From assembly GCA_034359265.1 (NCBI GenBank), contig CP136894.1:30038501-30102500 (forward strand): a DNA stretch of 64,000 bases. The letters run 5' to 3'. Position 1 is the first letter of the stretch, and every line of letters starts with the position of its first letter. A program made the translations under genes and the position numbers. This DNA comes from Canna indica. Its lineage: Eukaryota; Streptophyta; Magnoliopsida; Zingiberales; Cannaceae. The notes beneath the pieces are model-generated. The model saw nothing but the letters and a program-made list of their open reading frames with translations, was not told where the DNA came from and searched no databases. Shown here one piece after another: positions 35,359 to 46,854 of the stretch.

Positions 35359-37525
35359 TAAAAATTTTAATAGAATGCGGTATGAAAGATTACATAAGGA
35401 TATTGGATGAAAGTCTTAGACAACCTTAGGCTAGAATAAAGGTAATAATTGTTTGGTTCCAATCAAAGGGAAGGAATTAAGTTATATAAAATTGTTTAGA
35501 CATCCCATATAAACATTTGAAATGAAGGGCCAATATGCTTTGCAAAACTCAGTTGTCCCGGGCTTTTACCATTAGACAAGTTTTTGATAATATCTAAAAC
35601 CTTGGATGTTGTAAAAGATGCAATGATCTTGAATTGGGGTATATGCTTTGTAGTTGGATTGAGGTATTTTAGCAAAAACATGTCAGCTATCAGAAGTTGA
35701 TAAGGAAGGAGGTGATGAAGCCCAAATGTGAGAATAATAATTAAGATATTCTTTTCATCGGTTACAACTTGTTCTAGGTGGTTAATTATGGAAAGAGTGC
35801 TATTAACCTTTGTCTAGAAGTAACCATATGAAGGAAGTAGGCCGTGTTTATGTCTCCATCGTCAATCTATTTAATTTTTATTTTTGACCACCATACAGTA
35901 GATGCCTATTTTTGGATAGCTATTGCTTTGTTATATAAAGAGCTGAGTGAACTTTCTTGTTCCTTAGTAGGAGATCTATTTGATTCAATGTTTTTCCGAG
36001 AATAAATCTGATATTGGGTATCAATAAAATTATTTTCAAGTAGACCAAACACTTTCTATTCCAATCAAAGAGGACAAACCGTGTTTGTTTTAGATGAAGA
36101 AAAAATTTAATAGATGGATTAAGATAGGGGTTTGGAAATTTCCTAGGCCAAGTGTCATCAACAATCTTATGCAAATTCATCTGGCTATTAATGGGCAGTG
36201 ATCTAAACCGATTCTAGGTAGGTGAGTAACAGAAGCTTTACCAAAATGATGAAGTTAGGTAGGATTAGAGAATGCTCTATATAATCTAATTAAAATTTTA
36301 TGTTGTCCCTTATGGTTATTTTACCAAGTAAAATGTGGTCCAGGGAAGTTTAAGTCTATTAAACCGAGTTTGAGATAAAAATTTTAAAATCCCTAACGGA
36401 TTAATTAACAGTAAAAGGAGAATTTATTAGCAGCATCTAAAATAGCATTGAAGTCTCCCCTAATGAACCAAGGAACGTAGAAAAATCAAAATCAAGTAAA
36501 GATGGCAGTAAAGGATTGGTGCTTGCATAAATTTTGGAAAAAAGAAATGGCTCCAATTTATCAATATAAAAAATATTATGGATTATTTGGCATTGGATAT
36601 GTTGGTTAAATAGTCTACACTATAGGGGGTGAATAGTATGTTATCTAATTTTAAACCTAATTTCGGTTTTAAATATTTTTTTGATTACTTTAGATTAATG
36701 CTCAATTCAATAAGATAAATGCGGAAGCGAATAAATGAGTAATAAAAAACAATCACGATAAGCAATTAGACAAGCATAAATATAAACAATGCAAACACGA
36801 TAATTTATAGTGGTTCGGCCCCAATGCCTAGTCCACCACTACCTAAGCACCCCGCTTAAAATTTCCAAATTAGTTTAACTAGATTAATTAGTTATCTTAC
36901 AATGAGGAATTTACATCGGAAAGTCTTCGCTTTCAAACCGAAGGCACTTCCACACCCGGAAGTATCTAGCCTTCCTACCGAGAGCACTCTCCCATCTCAA
37001 CCTAAGGACAACTCAACTAATCCTAATAAACTATGTTTACACCGATGGATTTAAACCTCAAATACTAAGGCAACCACCAACTCAATCAACCTAGCACTTT
37101 AGGTTTACACACTTGATAAATACAATGAAATAACCAATAAAATACACAACTTAATGGAGCAATAAATTAAACAACAAATATTTAGCTTCAAAAGAAACTC
37201 CCTAATCCTCTTGATGCCTCAAATTGATGAATCGATGAAGCTTGAAGACTATGTCAAGGAGATGAGAGATCAAACTAGGATTTCAGCTAAGAGTGGCTCA
37301 ACGAGGCTCAATGATCATCAAAATATGGCTCAAAGAATGTTGGAAGTCCGGTGGAAGGCTTGCTAAGGCTTCTATTTATAAGCCATGAGGGAAGCATCAC
37401 TCAACGGCTCAAAATATAGTCGTTTTCTGTCGTCTGGTCATTTGTTGGTCGATTGTCGGTCGACCGACCTAGCGACCGCCAAGCAACCGAATACATTCTG
37501 CCACTTTTGGGCACCATTCGATCGA

Positions 37526-40500
37526 TGTCACGCCCCAAAATTTCGGGTCACGTGACCGGCCAGAGTACATGCTCGTACTTCGAAGCCTACAAAATCATAC
37601 ATACCAAATGTGGAATAGTAATACACAAACCATGCAGATACCAACGAAAATATGAAGTGGATAGCTCCAACAAAAAGTTTAGACATCAATGATGTGTACA
37701 ATCCATGTCTACAGTCAAAACACGACCATATGCATAAGTGAAATCTTACAACTCAACTACGACTTGACTCATCACGAAATCCACTGCCTGAGCCCACAAC
37801 CCCAACCGCGCCACATGGGTACACTGTACCTCAACTGCTCAGGATCTGCAAAACAACAACAGAGAGAGGGGTGAGTTCAAACGAACTCAGTGAGTGGCTT
37901 GAACCAAGCCCTCGCCAAGCCAACGCATGTGATAACCCCATAATATACAACATTAATACATATGCACATAGTATCAAATTATCATGATAATATACATGAA
38001 TAATACTCATCCATCACGTGCGCCCTTGTATATCTAACCACCCGGCCTACATCGGTCATATCATATCATAGCATCTAAGTAACCATCTGGTGCGCCTCCG
38101 CACATCTAGTCACATTGGCCTACATCGGCCATATCACCATAGTGCATATAAGCAAACACATCAGCCCACACCAGCCATATTACAACACAACATGTAACAA
38201 TCTCACGAGTCGATCACTAGGACACCGCCTAGCGAGCTTCTCGCCTCGGGCCTTTTGAGCTAGTATGGCCAACTAGCCCCGGTAACCCTCCTATGGTTGG
38301 AGAAGACCCTCCACCCAATGCCACTCCCTGGGTTGGTCGTCTGTGTGGCTCGCTGACGAGCTTCCCGAGTCCATAATCTACTCGCTGAGTTGGGCGATAG
38401 CTCTACTAGTTAAAGCACTTCTTAGCTCGGCCATACTCCAAGAACAAGCACAAACACATGCATTATCTCTACTTAGTGCATACAAGTACACAAAACAATG
38501 TATCTAACCAACAACTTGGGTACACGCTTATGCGGCCCAATGCGGCCCTCCCTCGGGCCCAGATATCACGGTTCAGATCTAAGTCTAGATGGAAAACTTT
38601 CCGCATACACATGATTAATTCTAGCCTGTACTATAATGTCCCAACATACTTTAATCCACCTATTATACGTAGTACGATAACAGCAAGTACGAACAATTTC
38701 AGCATGTGCACTCTAATAGAATTCTGCATACATACTTACAATTATGCATGCATATTCATACCACAACATCAAATTTCAGCCTACCTTATCAAGCTATAAA
38801 AAATCAGATTTCAGCATACTTATAATGCTATAAAATTTCAAAATTTAAACATCTACAGATCTATAATTTCAGCAACACATAATTTGCAAGAGATAAAGTG
38901 AATCAGGCACAATTAGCTAGAAGTCCACTTAACTCAATTCTAATGGTCAACTTAATCTGAGCACATCCAAAGTTGAGCAACCCCAAATCTGTAGAAAATC
39001 TAAATCCCTAGTATTAAAACCAACCGTACCTTGTAGCCATTGTTTCAGAGAGAGAGAGCGTTCCATATAAATGGAGACTTGTGTTGTATTAGCTCTGTAA
39101 ATATTTCCATGATAGTTTCTTGAACTAAATATTCTCAGTTCCAGACCTTTCGATGATCAAGTCCTGATAACTATTTTTTTAAATTCCCGAGTGCTAGTTC
39201 GAAGAATCATTACAAAATACTATCAGAACATGTAAAAAGAATGCATAATTACAGCCATGAATATATATATATACTTACTGCACAAGTCTCACCACCTAGG
39301 ACTTCACGAAACATCTCAATTCCATCTCAATTCCTATTTTTTTTCATGCTTCTCAGTTAAGCGACAGGGTTGCATATGTACACACGAGCTATCACTCTAT
39401 AATTGAAATCCGAGACACTGATTATTTTTGTTCCCAACATTATATGCAGCTGATATGAAATCACTTGCTGCAGTGACATTGCTAAAGAAGGATCTCAATA
39501 CCCAGAGTTGTTTAGTTTTACTGAATTGTGTTCTACGATTTTAAAATGTCTCATATGATAAGTCTTAACTTTGCTTGTCTTAACAGTTCGCCTCAAATGC
39601 TAACTGAGCCTTTGAATTCATATTTTGGTTTTTACTCGTTTGGATCAATAATATATATGTAGCTTTTGTTGTGAAGCAAAGGAACCACCTATGACAGAGA
39701 TGATCAGAAGATATATTATTTTGTGAGTTCCTTAAGTTTCTTCTATCTTTCCACATCATTATCTTCTGGTACATTCTCCACGCCATGCATGGCATATGAC
39801 CAGAATTCAAATCCAAAGGTATTCTGACATTTTATGTGAAATTGCTTCACCTGAGAATTTTAATAAACCGAAATGATCCAATCAAAGAGGGGAAAACATC
39901 AGCTAAAATTTTGACGCAGTAGCTAACTCGCCATAAACATTTCCATCCAATGAAATAGATCAAGACTTGCACTTACAGAACGATACAAGAATAAAAGAAC
40001 AAGAAAGCAAGAGCAAGCAATGAGAGGATCGGTCGCCACTACATAGAGAAGAGAAATAATCCTACTAACGTTAATTCCAAGGCACACTCACTCGACGCCG
40101 CTCTCCCCCTTCTCGGCTAGAGGTCGGACGGCCATCCAAGCCACCGGCGACCGACTCGCCGGCCTGGTGCACGCCTCTCACCGCCTCCGGCGCTGGCGGA
40201 GCACCGGCGCTCATGGCTGCGAGCCCACGGTGGCCTCCCCTGCTCGCATCAACAACTGCTGCCGCCATGGTGCGGCAGCAATCGCTCGGACTGGGTGCGA
40301 TCGCCGCACCCTTGGTTCGGCGCTCCCCTCCTCTCCCGATCATCTTCTTCCTATTTCCCCCTTCGATCAAACCCCCTTCGTTCAACCTTCTCCGGCCAAC
40401 ACCGAGATCAATACCGATCAACATCTACCCATATAAATAACAACAGGAATAAAATGAGCATGGTACAACCACACAGTAGGTAAGGAAGGCAAAGAGGAAG

Positions 40501-40882
40501 ACGATTCTTGAGTCCCCCGTCGATCGGCTCCGGCGATGACTGGATCTCCGACCAAACCCCCCCTAGCGTCGCCCTCTCCAGTCTCTCGGCGTTCATGCGG
40601 CTCCTCCTTCCACTGTACAGTCTCATCTGTCCATATATATATATATTTCCAACTTACCATATTGCCCTTTTCCCTTTATCACTCAAGTGGACATAACTCA
40701 ACTTATACTCATCCGAATCGAGTTCCAATTGAACCTACGAACTCAACTCGACCCAATCTTCCATCCCGACTCAAATGAATTATTTTTACTCATCTATAAA
40801 AGTCACCTCACAAATTGCGCCCTTCGAAGGCTTCTCAGCCCTCTTCGACGTGCATCTCGACTTTCCTGCTAACGTCAAAATA

Positions 40883-40969
<87 letters not shown>

Positions 40970-40982
40970 CACGGGTATTACA
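37526..40982 (+). mobile_element. Gypsy-type solo LTR (3457 bp)
   Basis: It starts TGTCACGCCCCAAAATTTCG and ends ACGGGTATTACA. Flanks atcga and gtcaa match only partly, so the target duplication is not certain. It carries the family blocks gtcacgtgaccggcc, ctcagtgagtggcttg and cgctgacgagcttccc. A GC-rich stretch (about 40070-40600) and a long TA run (40887-40967) lie near its 3' end. There are no gag/pol domains; the ORFs in the GC-rich part resemble no family I know. Confidence 0.75.
40887..40967. repeat. (TA)~40 microsatellite
   Basis: A long uninterrupted TA run close to the 3' end of the gypsy-type LTR. Confidence 0.92.
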
Positions 40983-42655
40983 GTCAACCGACCAGTCGAC
41001 CGAAACTAGAAAATCAAGGCAGTTTTGTTTTTTTTTCTGCTCGTTTGTTCGTTTCTGGGTTCCGTCTTCGCTAAATCTACTTATATAATATTTATTAACT
41101 TTAAGGTAAATAACTTTAAAACATAAATGTTATATAAGGATTACCCCCCATTTGGATTCAATAAAAATATCTAAAAAATCAAAATCCTTAAGAATCAAAA
41201 TCTAACTTTTGAGGTCTAGTACAAATTTCCGAAAAACGATAATTTTATAATATTTCGGGTCAAATATAGGTAGGCTAAAGGCTTCCAAAAAATCCTTTAA
41301 AATATCTCGTTATCTAGTTTTTACCTAAGAAATAATTTTTGAAACTTTTGATGCCAAGAAAATGTCTATGTCATATAGCCTTCCTAAGAGCTCCCTAGGC
41401 TTAGTGAACTTCATGGCTGTTTTTTGATTTTTCCAATTTTTCATGTTTTGGAGTTTGGTTTTTGGGTTCTTTGCATTATAAGAGATGATTACATATTCAT
41501 TCTAGCCACTCTAACCCTAAACTCTATCTTCCCAACAAAATCCAAGCGTCGACGAGCGTCCTTGCCGATTTCTCCAATTTTTCCGATTTTTCAATCGGGG
41601 ACATCGAGCGCTAACCGACTTGGAACCTGGAAATATTTTTCCTTGCAAATATTAGTTTCATGTTTGTTATCATCAAAACTGATATTAAGACCAAGGTTGA
41701 AAACTTTAGGCCAACAAGATAGATAGCACCTGACATTATCCCAAGCAAGGATAACCCCTCTAGATGCACCAAGCAAGGTTCAACTACACTAGTGCAAGTG
41801 CAAACGGAACTTTTTATGATTTTTTGGGCATCTTGCGAATCCAAATGGGATTCCTATAATGAAATTACTTGCGAATGAAATTTTTTTATGAGGGATTTAA
41901 GCATATCCCTAATAGAATGCTTGAAGGTGCCCCTCACATTCTAATTTAAAATCTTCATATCGGATTATCTATTTGAACAAGAATGCTCCCTTGATTTTCT
42001 TAAAGCTAACACCATGGAGGAGTCCTCACGACGTCGCTTATTTGTCTCAGTACCATCGGTAAGCAAGAGAGGAGACGATGATATGTCGCGAAGAATCCTA
42101 TGACTATAGTTGAAGTGGTGACTTGCGGTATAGAGGGAAAGACAAAGGATAGATCCTGTACCATTTGCTCAAATGAACAAGAAGATATAGGAGGTTGTGG
42201 GTTATTTGAGGCATTTGTAGGTAGTAAGATTTGTTTATTTAGAGAAAGCGAAGAAGGGGGTGGTGCGAAGAGGATGGGATGTCTATGATAGAGGAGGATA
42301 GAAGGAATAGAAGGAGAGAAATAAAGAGGGAAATGAGGGTCAACTATAGGGATTGGAGAAAGATCATGGGGAGGAATTAGGGTTTGCGATTAGGTCGGGA
42401 GTTTAAGATAAGAGGTTGCAGATCCCAAGAAGATTAGTTTAGATTAGGAGGGATAATAAGATCTGAGTTTGAACTAATTGTAAAGGGGGTTCGCGCGTCG
42501 TCTCAATAAGGTTCGTTGATTACGAAGAATGCGAGAACAATATTGAGGAAAGTGATGAAAGCTTGAAAGCTTAAAAGATTTACTGAAGAAGTAGTACAAA
42601 AGGGAGAAGTAGAACTCCTTCGCTCTGAAGTGTGTTCTGCAACTCCAAATCTAAA

Positions 42656-42990
42656 GCCTTATATAGACATAGAGAAGCCTCTCGAAGAAGCTTAATAATT
42701 GAGTGCGGGTGCTCATGGGGCCCCATCGTCCACTTAATTATTAGCGTTCTACAGTTGAGAGATTCCTTTTACACACATACGATAGAAAGGTCACTGTACA
42801 AGATGTCCTTCTATCTTATCTTACAGCTCAAAAGTCTGGCATTATTGTACTCGAGGGTATCTTCTGCGTCATCGTTGCATTATTGGTTTTTGGCGGTGGT
42901 GTCTAGTCTCCATCAGTTCTGACAGGGTTGCATTATTGGTTTTGGGGGTGGTGTCTAGTCTCCATCAGTTCTGACACCTGGTTGCCATTA
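42656..42990 (-). promoter_or_regulatory. Pararetroviral promoter-like region
   Basis: On the minus strand CTATATAAGGC (about 42672-42662) is a TATA box of the caulimovirid kind. About 200 bases upstream are gatgacgcagaag, an as-1-like TGACG motif, and a ~52-bp tandem duplication (gaactgatggagactagaca...) at about 42872-42977. Activity is inferred from position and motif only. Confidence 0.55.
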
Positions 42991-42991
42991 G

Positions 42992-43429
42992 TTACCTTGG
43001 GTTGAATCGGACGTTACAGTAGGTGTTACTGCTTCTGCTGCTAGTTAACATCTTGTGGCACTGTTCTAGATTTTGAATATGGTGGTTCACGGGTTGTAGT
43101 GCATCGGATGCATAATTTTCTGTGGGAGCAGCTTGTTCCAACCTGGCTTTTTGCAGATAAGCCATGGCTAACAGTTTCTCTAATTCTCCAATGGTTTTCT
43201 GAGTTTGTGAACTGTGGATTTTATAAATTTTGTAAGCCCATTCATCTTCCGTGTCCATTGTTCGCGGGTGATGCTGGAACAGGATTTTTCCAGTGAGCCT
43301 TTCCAGTTCTTCGAGCCCAGTTGATCCACCTAAGACTGCCTAATGTTGTGCAGTCATTAATGCCTTCCTGGTAGTTGCATATGTACCTCGAGTTGAGTCT
43401 GCTAATTTCTTCAAGTCGTCAAAAATCAT
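42992..43429 (-). pseudogene. Small pararetroviral ORF downstream of pol, one internal stop
   Basis: An ATG at 43429 opens a ~145-codon frame with a TAG at 43342-43340; the larger open part starts at 43258. The protein is helical and Gln/Glu/Leu-rich (TIGELEKLLAMAYLQKARL), as in small coiled-coil proteins of badna- and tungroviruses. A pyrimidine-rich tract ending tttttgcag lies just upstream and looks like a splice acceptor. Function is unknown. Confidence 0.5.
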
Positions 43430-43536
43430 CTTAAGAACCTTCAAAAGCAATCCTGCAAAAAGAAAAGCTAATTAAGATAACTGCGAATATTTGTTGAGGG
43501 GGTCTTCGCTTCCCCCGGTGGTACTTCAGTAGGTCA

Positions 43537-44199
43537 TCACTCTTCTGCGGGATACTTCCCCTTTCTTAGGGTTTCGTAATCCCTTTCTTCAGGCATGTTG
43601 CTAATTTTGGGCAATTGCTTGTCCAGTGCTTTGAAGAACTCCTTTGTTTCTTTATACAGCTTTCGCATTGCTTTGTTGTAGAGGTTGTTTTCTTCCAGCA
43701 TTCTCAGATGGTCTTCTTCTCGTTGCCGCGCTTTGGATGATTCTGGTTGTTCGTTCCTGTTCGAACTTTCAGCAAATTCTCTGTCTCGATGTTCATAATA
43801 ATTCTCATCCAAGGAAAAGTAGTTTTCATATCGAGCCACTCTGAGAATAATATCTTCGTCCTCTTCAATCTCATCCCAGTACGGGATATCGGCCCATTTT
43901 GGCAAAGTTGGGTCTGGTTCTGGCTCATATTCATACCTATATATAAGCCCATTTTCCATGACTGTTTCAATGGCAGAGTCGTTGTCTTCTAGGATCTCTT
44001 GCCATTCGTCGTCCCATGTTGTGAGAGTCATCAGGGTTTGTGTGTTGAGTATATCACTTATCTTGGTAATAGCTGTACACAAATGCTGAATTATCTTGGG
44101 AGGTGGTGATTTTTCTGCTGCCTCCTTTAAAGCGTCTTCTAATTGACTGAGGTGTGCGGACACAATGTCTTCTGGTTCTTGTGCTTGGACTAGGTTCAC
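43537..44199 (-). pseudogene. C-terminal acidic extension of the pararetroviral polyprotein
   Basis: The same frame carries the end of RNase H just upstream (LADALSRL), so this is the polyprotein tail, not a separate gene. It is ~210 residues, rich in Glu, Asp and Tyr, with repeated E/D-Y patterns and a charged helical C-terminus. I recognise no domain. It is longer than the short tail I expect after RNase H in badnaviruses. Confidence 0.6.
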
Positions 44200-44261
44200 A
44201 GTTAGCCTTGATAAGGCGTCTGCTAGGGTATTATGTTTTTCGTCAATGTGCTCGAAATTGA

Positions 44262-44915
44262 TTAATACCCTGTACCTGTAACAAAATCCAAGAAATTAAG
44301 CCACCTAACTCTGGATGGCTTTGTCTGTGCAGATTTATTATAAAAACTGATTATTGCCTGGCAATCAGTTCGTAATGTAATTTCCTTTTGGTCCAAGTAA
44401 TGGATTTTTAGAGACTTCAGTGTCTCCATGCAGGCATGTATCTCTGCATCTATCGCTGATTTAGTCACTAGAAACTTGCCACTAGCGTAGGCGCATACTC
44501 TTTCCATGCTCCTAGGGTCGTTCTTTCTTGGTTTCCATTTACAAATTCCTCCCCAGCCATCCATGCATCCATCTGTTTCAAGGACAATATATGAGCCTGG
44601 GGTTGGCAGTTCTAAATCCGGTAGGTTTTGCACTGTATTCTTTATCTGTGCAATAAGATGGAGATCAGACTGCTTCAGTCTCTTATCTCCATGTGGTCCA
44701 ACTTTGGAATAGAGCGGTCCAAGTAGAGTTCCAAGGTTCGGAATGTATGACCGTGCGTAGTTAAGTATTCCAAGCCATGATCTTAGGCCTGTCTTACTCT
44801 TGAGTTTGTCTTCCTCAAAACTTATTATCTTCTTCACGATATGGGGCTGTAACTTGATCTTACTGTCACCTATGATTGCCCCCAAAAATTCAATCTCACG
44901 AGTTGCAATCTTCAT
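44262..44915 (-). pseudogene. Pararetroviral RT connection and RNase H
   Basis: It continues the polymerase after the stop near 44940: EFLGAIIGD, LRSWLGILNYARSYIP, the RNase H Asp in ETDGCMDGWGG, the Glu in DAEIHACMETL and the Asp in RTDCQAI. The frame ends near 44268 at a one-base frameshift just before the last RNase H motif. These blocks are typical of badnavirus-type RNase H. Confidence 0.88.
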
Positions 44916-44939
44916 TTTGGTGGGAGATAGGACTAATCC

Positions 44940-45884
44940 TCACTTTTCACAGATCGTCAACATAGCTTCTAGGTGCTTTGCGTGTTTCTTTTCGTCCTCA
45001 GAAAAAACCAGTATATCATCTATATATACTGCGATGAATTCTTCCGTTCCCGCAAAACACTGATCCATTTTGCGTTGAAACACAGCTGGTGCGTTCTTCA
45101 GTCCAAATGGCATCACTAGCCATTCGTATAGACCTCCTGGTACAATGAACGCAGTCCAAGGGATGGAGTCAGGATCCATTGCCACCTGGTGAAATCCACT
45201 CTTTAAGTCGAATTTGGAGAATATTCGACTATTACCAATTCTCTTCAAAATGGTATTTATCCCGGGCAGGCTGTACTGGTCTTTGTGTGTATTATCATTT
45301 AATGTCCTGTAATTGAAGACCATTCTTTCTTTGCCCTTTGTTTCCTTACCCGTAGACGGGTCTATGCTTGTTCCTGAGTTTACCATTAAGGCCATCGTCC
45401 TGTGTCTGCTTGTACTGGGCCTGATGGCTCCTATTTTCAATAGAGCTTGGACGTGCCTATTATATTGATCTTTCATCAGCGGTGTAACATGCTTCAATGG
45501 CTTGTCTTGAATGGTCAAATCTAGATTGATTATATCCAGTTTGCATGTTACCTGGTTCTTGGCCCAATGTTGGGCCGGGTTCTCTCCTATGTAGCCTTGG
45601 TCTTTCAGCCTTTGAAGGAGTGGGCTGAACTTCTGTTTGAAACTTGTTGATTCATTGAAGTTGTCATAGGCTACTGCATTCTTTACCTCTAAATATTCTT
45701 CTTCTGAGAGGTTTAATTCTTCAATGGTTGCGGATGCTGTTATTTCTGTATCCAATCTGGTGTTAATGGTGGTTACCTTCTTGTAAAAGGTCACTGTTTG
45801 TTCCTCAATTCGGACACCACCTTGCATCGCACGAATAAAATTGCAGCCGATTAGCATTTGGATGCCATCACGCTTCTGGCTCAT
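44940..45884 (-). pseudogene. Pararetroviral protease end and reverse transcriptase
   Basis: An open stretch of 314 codons. The first ~40 residues (MLIGCNFIRAMQGGVRIE) match the C-terminal part of caulimovirid protease. RT follows with RMVFNYRTLN, KFDLKSGFHQV, MPFGLKNAP and the catalytic VYIDDILVF. It ends at a TGA near 44940 in the middle of the polymerase, where the family continues without a break; RNase H lies directly after. Confidence 0.88.
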
Positions 45885-45960
45885 GCCTTGAAGTGAAAAT
45901 CTGTTTAGAGATCGGGTTAATAGTAGATGAAATCATCTCTTTAAGGGGCACATCCCTTGC

Positions 45961-46474
45961 TAGCTTCGAGCGCTAGAGCCACACGAGATACACCCCAAGC
46001 GCACTTCTTTGTTTGATTCATCGCAAGCAAAACAGTTTAACTCGTGATAAGTATGCCCTTGTGGTTAAGAACAAATGAGTATGCAGGTGTATCTGACTAC
46101 TTAATACAATCCACCCAAGAAACTGAAATTTTTCTAGGTCATATTTGAGATATTCAATTTGAAAACTATGAAATAATAATCCAAGCAGACTTTACTTTGA
46201 TTTAAATATTTTAGATATAATATTAAAATACAAAAACTCTTTCAAAATAAACCAACACCAATTAATCTACTCAAATCCGATCAAATCATAGCAAACTTAA
46301 ATTAAAACTTGTTGAACCCGATCAAACCACAATCTGAAACCCTCTTACTCGAGCCATGTTGAGTCCATTTTTCTCCTAAATTCGGTTATAATTGAACAAA
46401 ATATGGGGGAAAAAAACTTTTTTCACAGCTAGCTCCTATCTTTATATAGAGAACATTTACACAGATACAAGGAA
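45961..46474. other. Unassigned sequence
   Basis: I see no gene, element end or clear repeat here. Confidence 0.5.
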
Positions 46475-46656
46475 ATAGACTATTTACATTTAGGTCCCTA
46501 ACAATAATATTGAGTTCAATTTTCTTCCCTAACTCAAAAATATCAAACCAGTACAATTTTTGGAGATAGACTATTTACATTTAGGTCCCTAACAATAATA
46601 TTGAGTTCAATTTTCTTCCCTAACTCAAAAATATCAAACCAGTACAATTTTTGGGA
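46475..46656. repeat. Perfect 91-bp tandem duplication
   Basis: The unit starting atagactatttacatttagg occurs at 46475-46565 and again at 46566-46656 without a mismatch that I can see, which points to a recent event. Confidence 0.9.
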
Positions 46657-46854
46657 GGAAAACTCAAGAAAGCCAACCTAATAAAGCTCAGATCTGAGAA
46701 TTAGCACTGAGATCTCTTAAGACAAACCTACATGAAGCCTGCTCTATATATTCAAAGAAACTGAGGTAAATCAAAATCTCGGCTAATCCATTACAATGTT
46801 GCCTTCAGTCAAAAACTACTTTTGCAACTTTGCACACATGTATTATACTAGATA

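Larger units (their letters stand above)
36600..41716 (-). mobile_element. SIRE-like solo LTR (about 1660 bp) split by a gypsy-type LTR
   Basis: On the minus strand it starts TGTTGGCCTAAAG at 41716 and ends ...ttaaccaaca at 36600. Flanks ggata (36595-36599) and agata (41717-41721) are a 4/5 target duplication. LTR sequence is in two parts, 41716-40983 and 37525-36600. It carries GTCGAC palindromes at 37455-37470 and 40993-41002. It is inserted in LINE endonuclease sequence. Confidence 0.85.
35359..42480 (-). pseudogene. Second L1-type LINE remnant, split by a SIRE solo LTR
   Basis: Minus-strand LINE sequence lies in two parts. 42480-41717 holds the tail of ORF1 and the ORF2 start (ATG at 41958, MKILN then a stop, then NVRG) and GVILAWD. 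36599-35359 holds PWFIRGDFNAIL, FPGPHFTW, LPRIGLDHCPL, LDIIKNLSNGKSPG and DFHPISLCN. These are endonuclease and N-terminal RT motifs of plant L1 ORF2. The rest of RT is missing. The codon after MKILN is TAG where Trp is expected. The middle (36600-41716) is a later insertion. Confidence 0.8.
42600..45960 (-). mobile_element. Endogenous badnavirus-like pararetrovirus segment
   Basis: Minus-strand viral order is preserved: end of the aspartic protease, RT, RNase H, a further acidic domain, a separate ORF, then a promoter-like region with TATA box. The movement-protein and coat-protein parts of the polyprotein are absent, and I find no primer-binding site. The segment is therefore a partial, old chromosomal copy. 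RT and RNase H motifs point to Caulimoviridae close to Badnavirus/Tungrovirus. Both borders are approximate. Confidence 0.82.

Noticed and set aside
33395..35361. Short ORFs around the gypsy-type solo LTR
   Set aside because: All are under 80 codons, without motifs, and lie in LTR sequence.
40071..40872. Cluster of overlapping ORFs on both strands in GC-rich DNA
   Set aside because: No domain or codon pattern favours any frame; the stretch is inside a gypsy-type LTR.
37526..40982. Full Ty3/gypsy element
   Set aside because: No gag, RT or integrase motifs and no second LTR are visible; only LTR sequence is supported.
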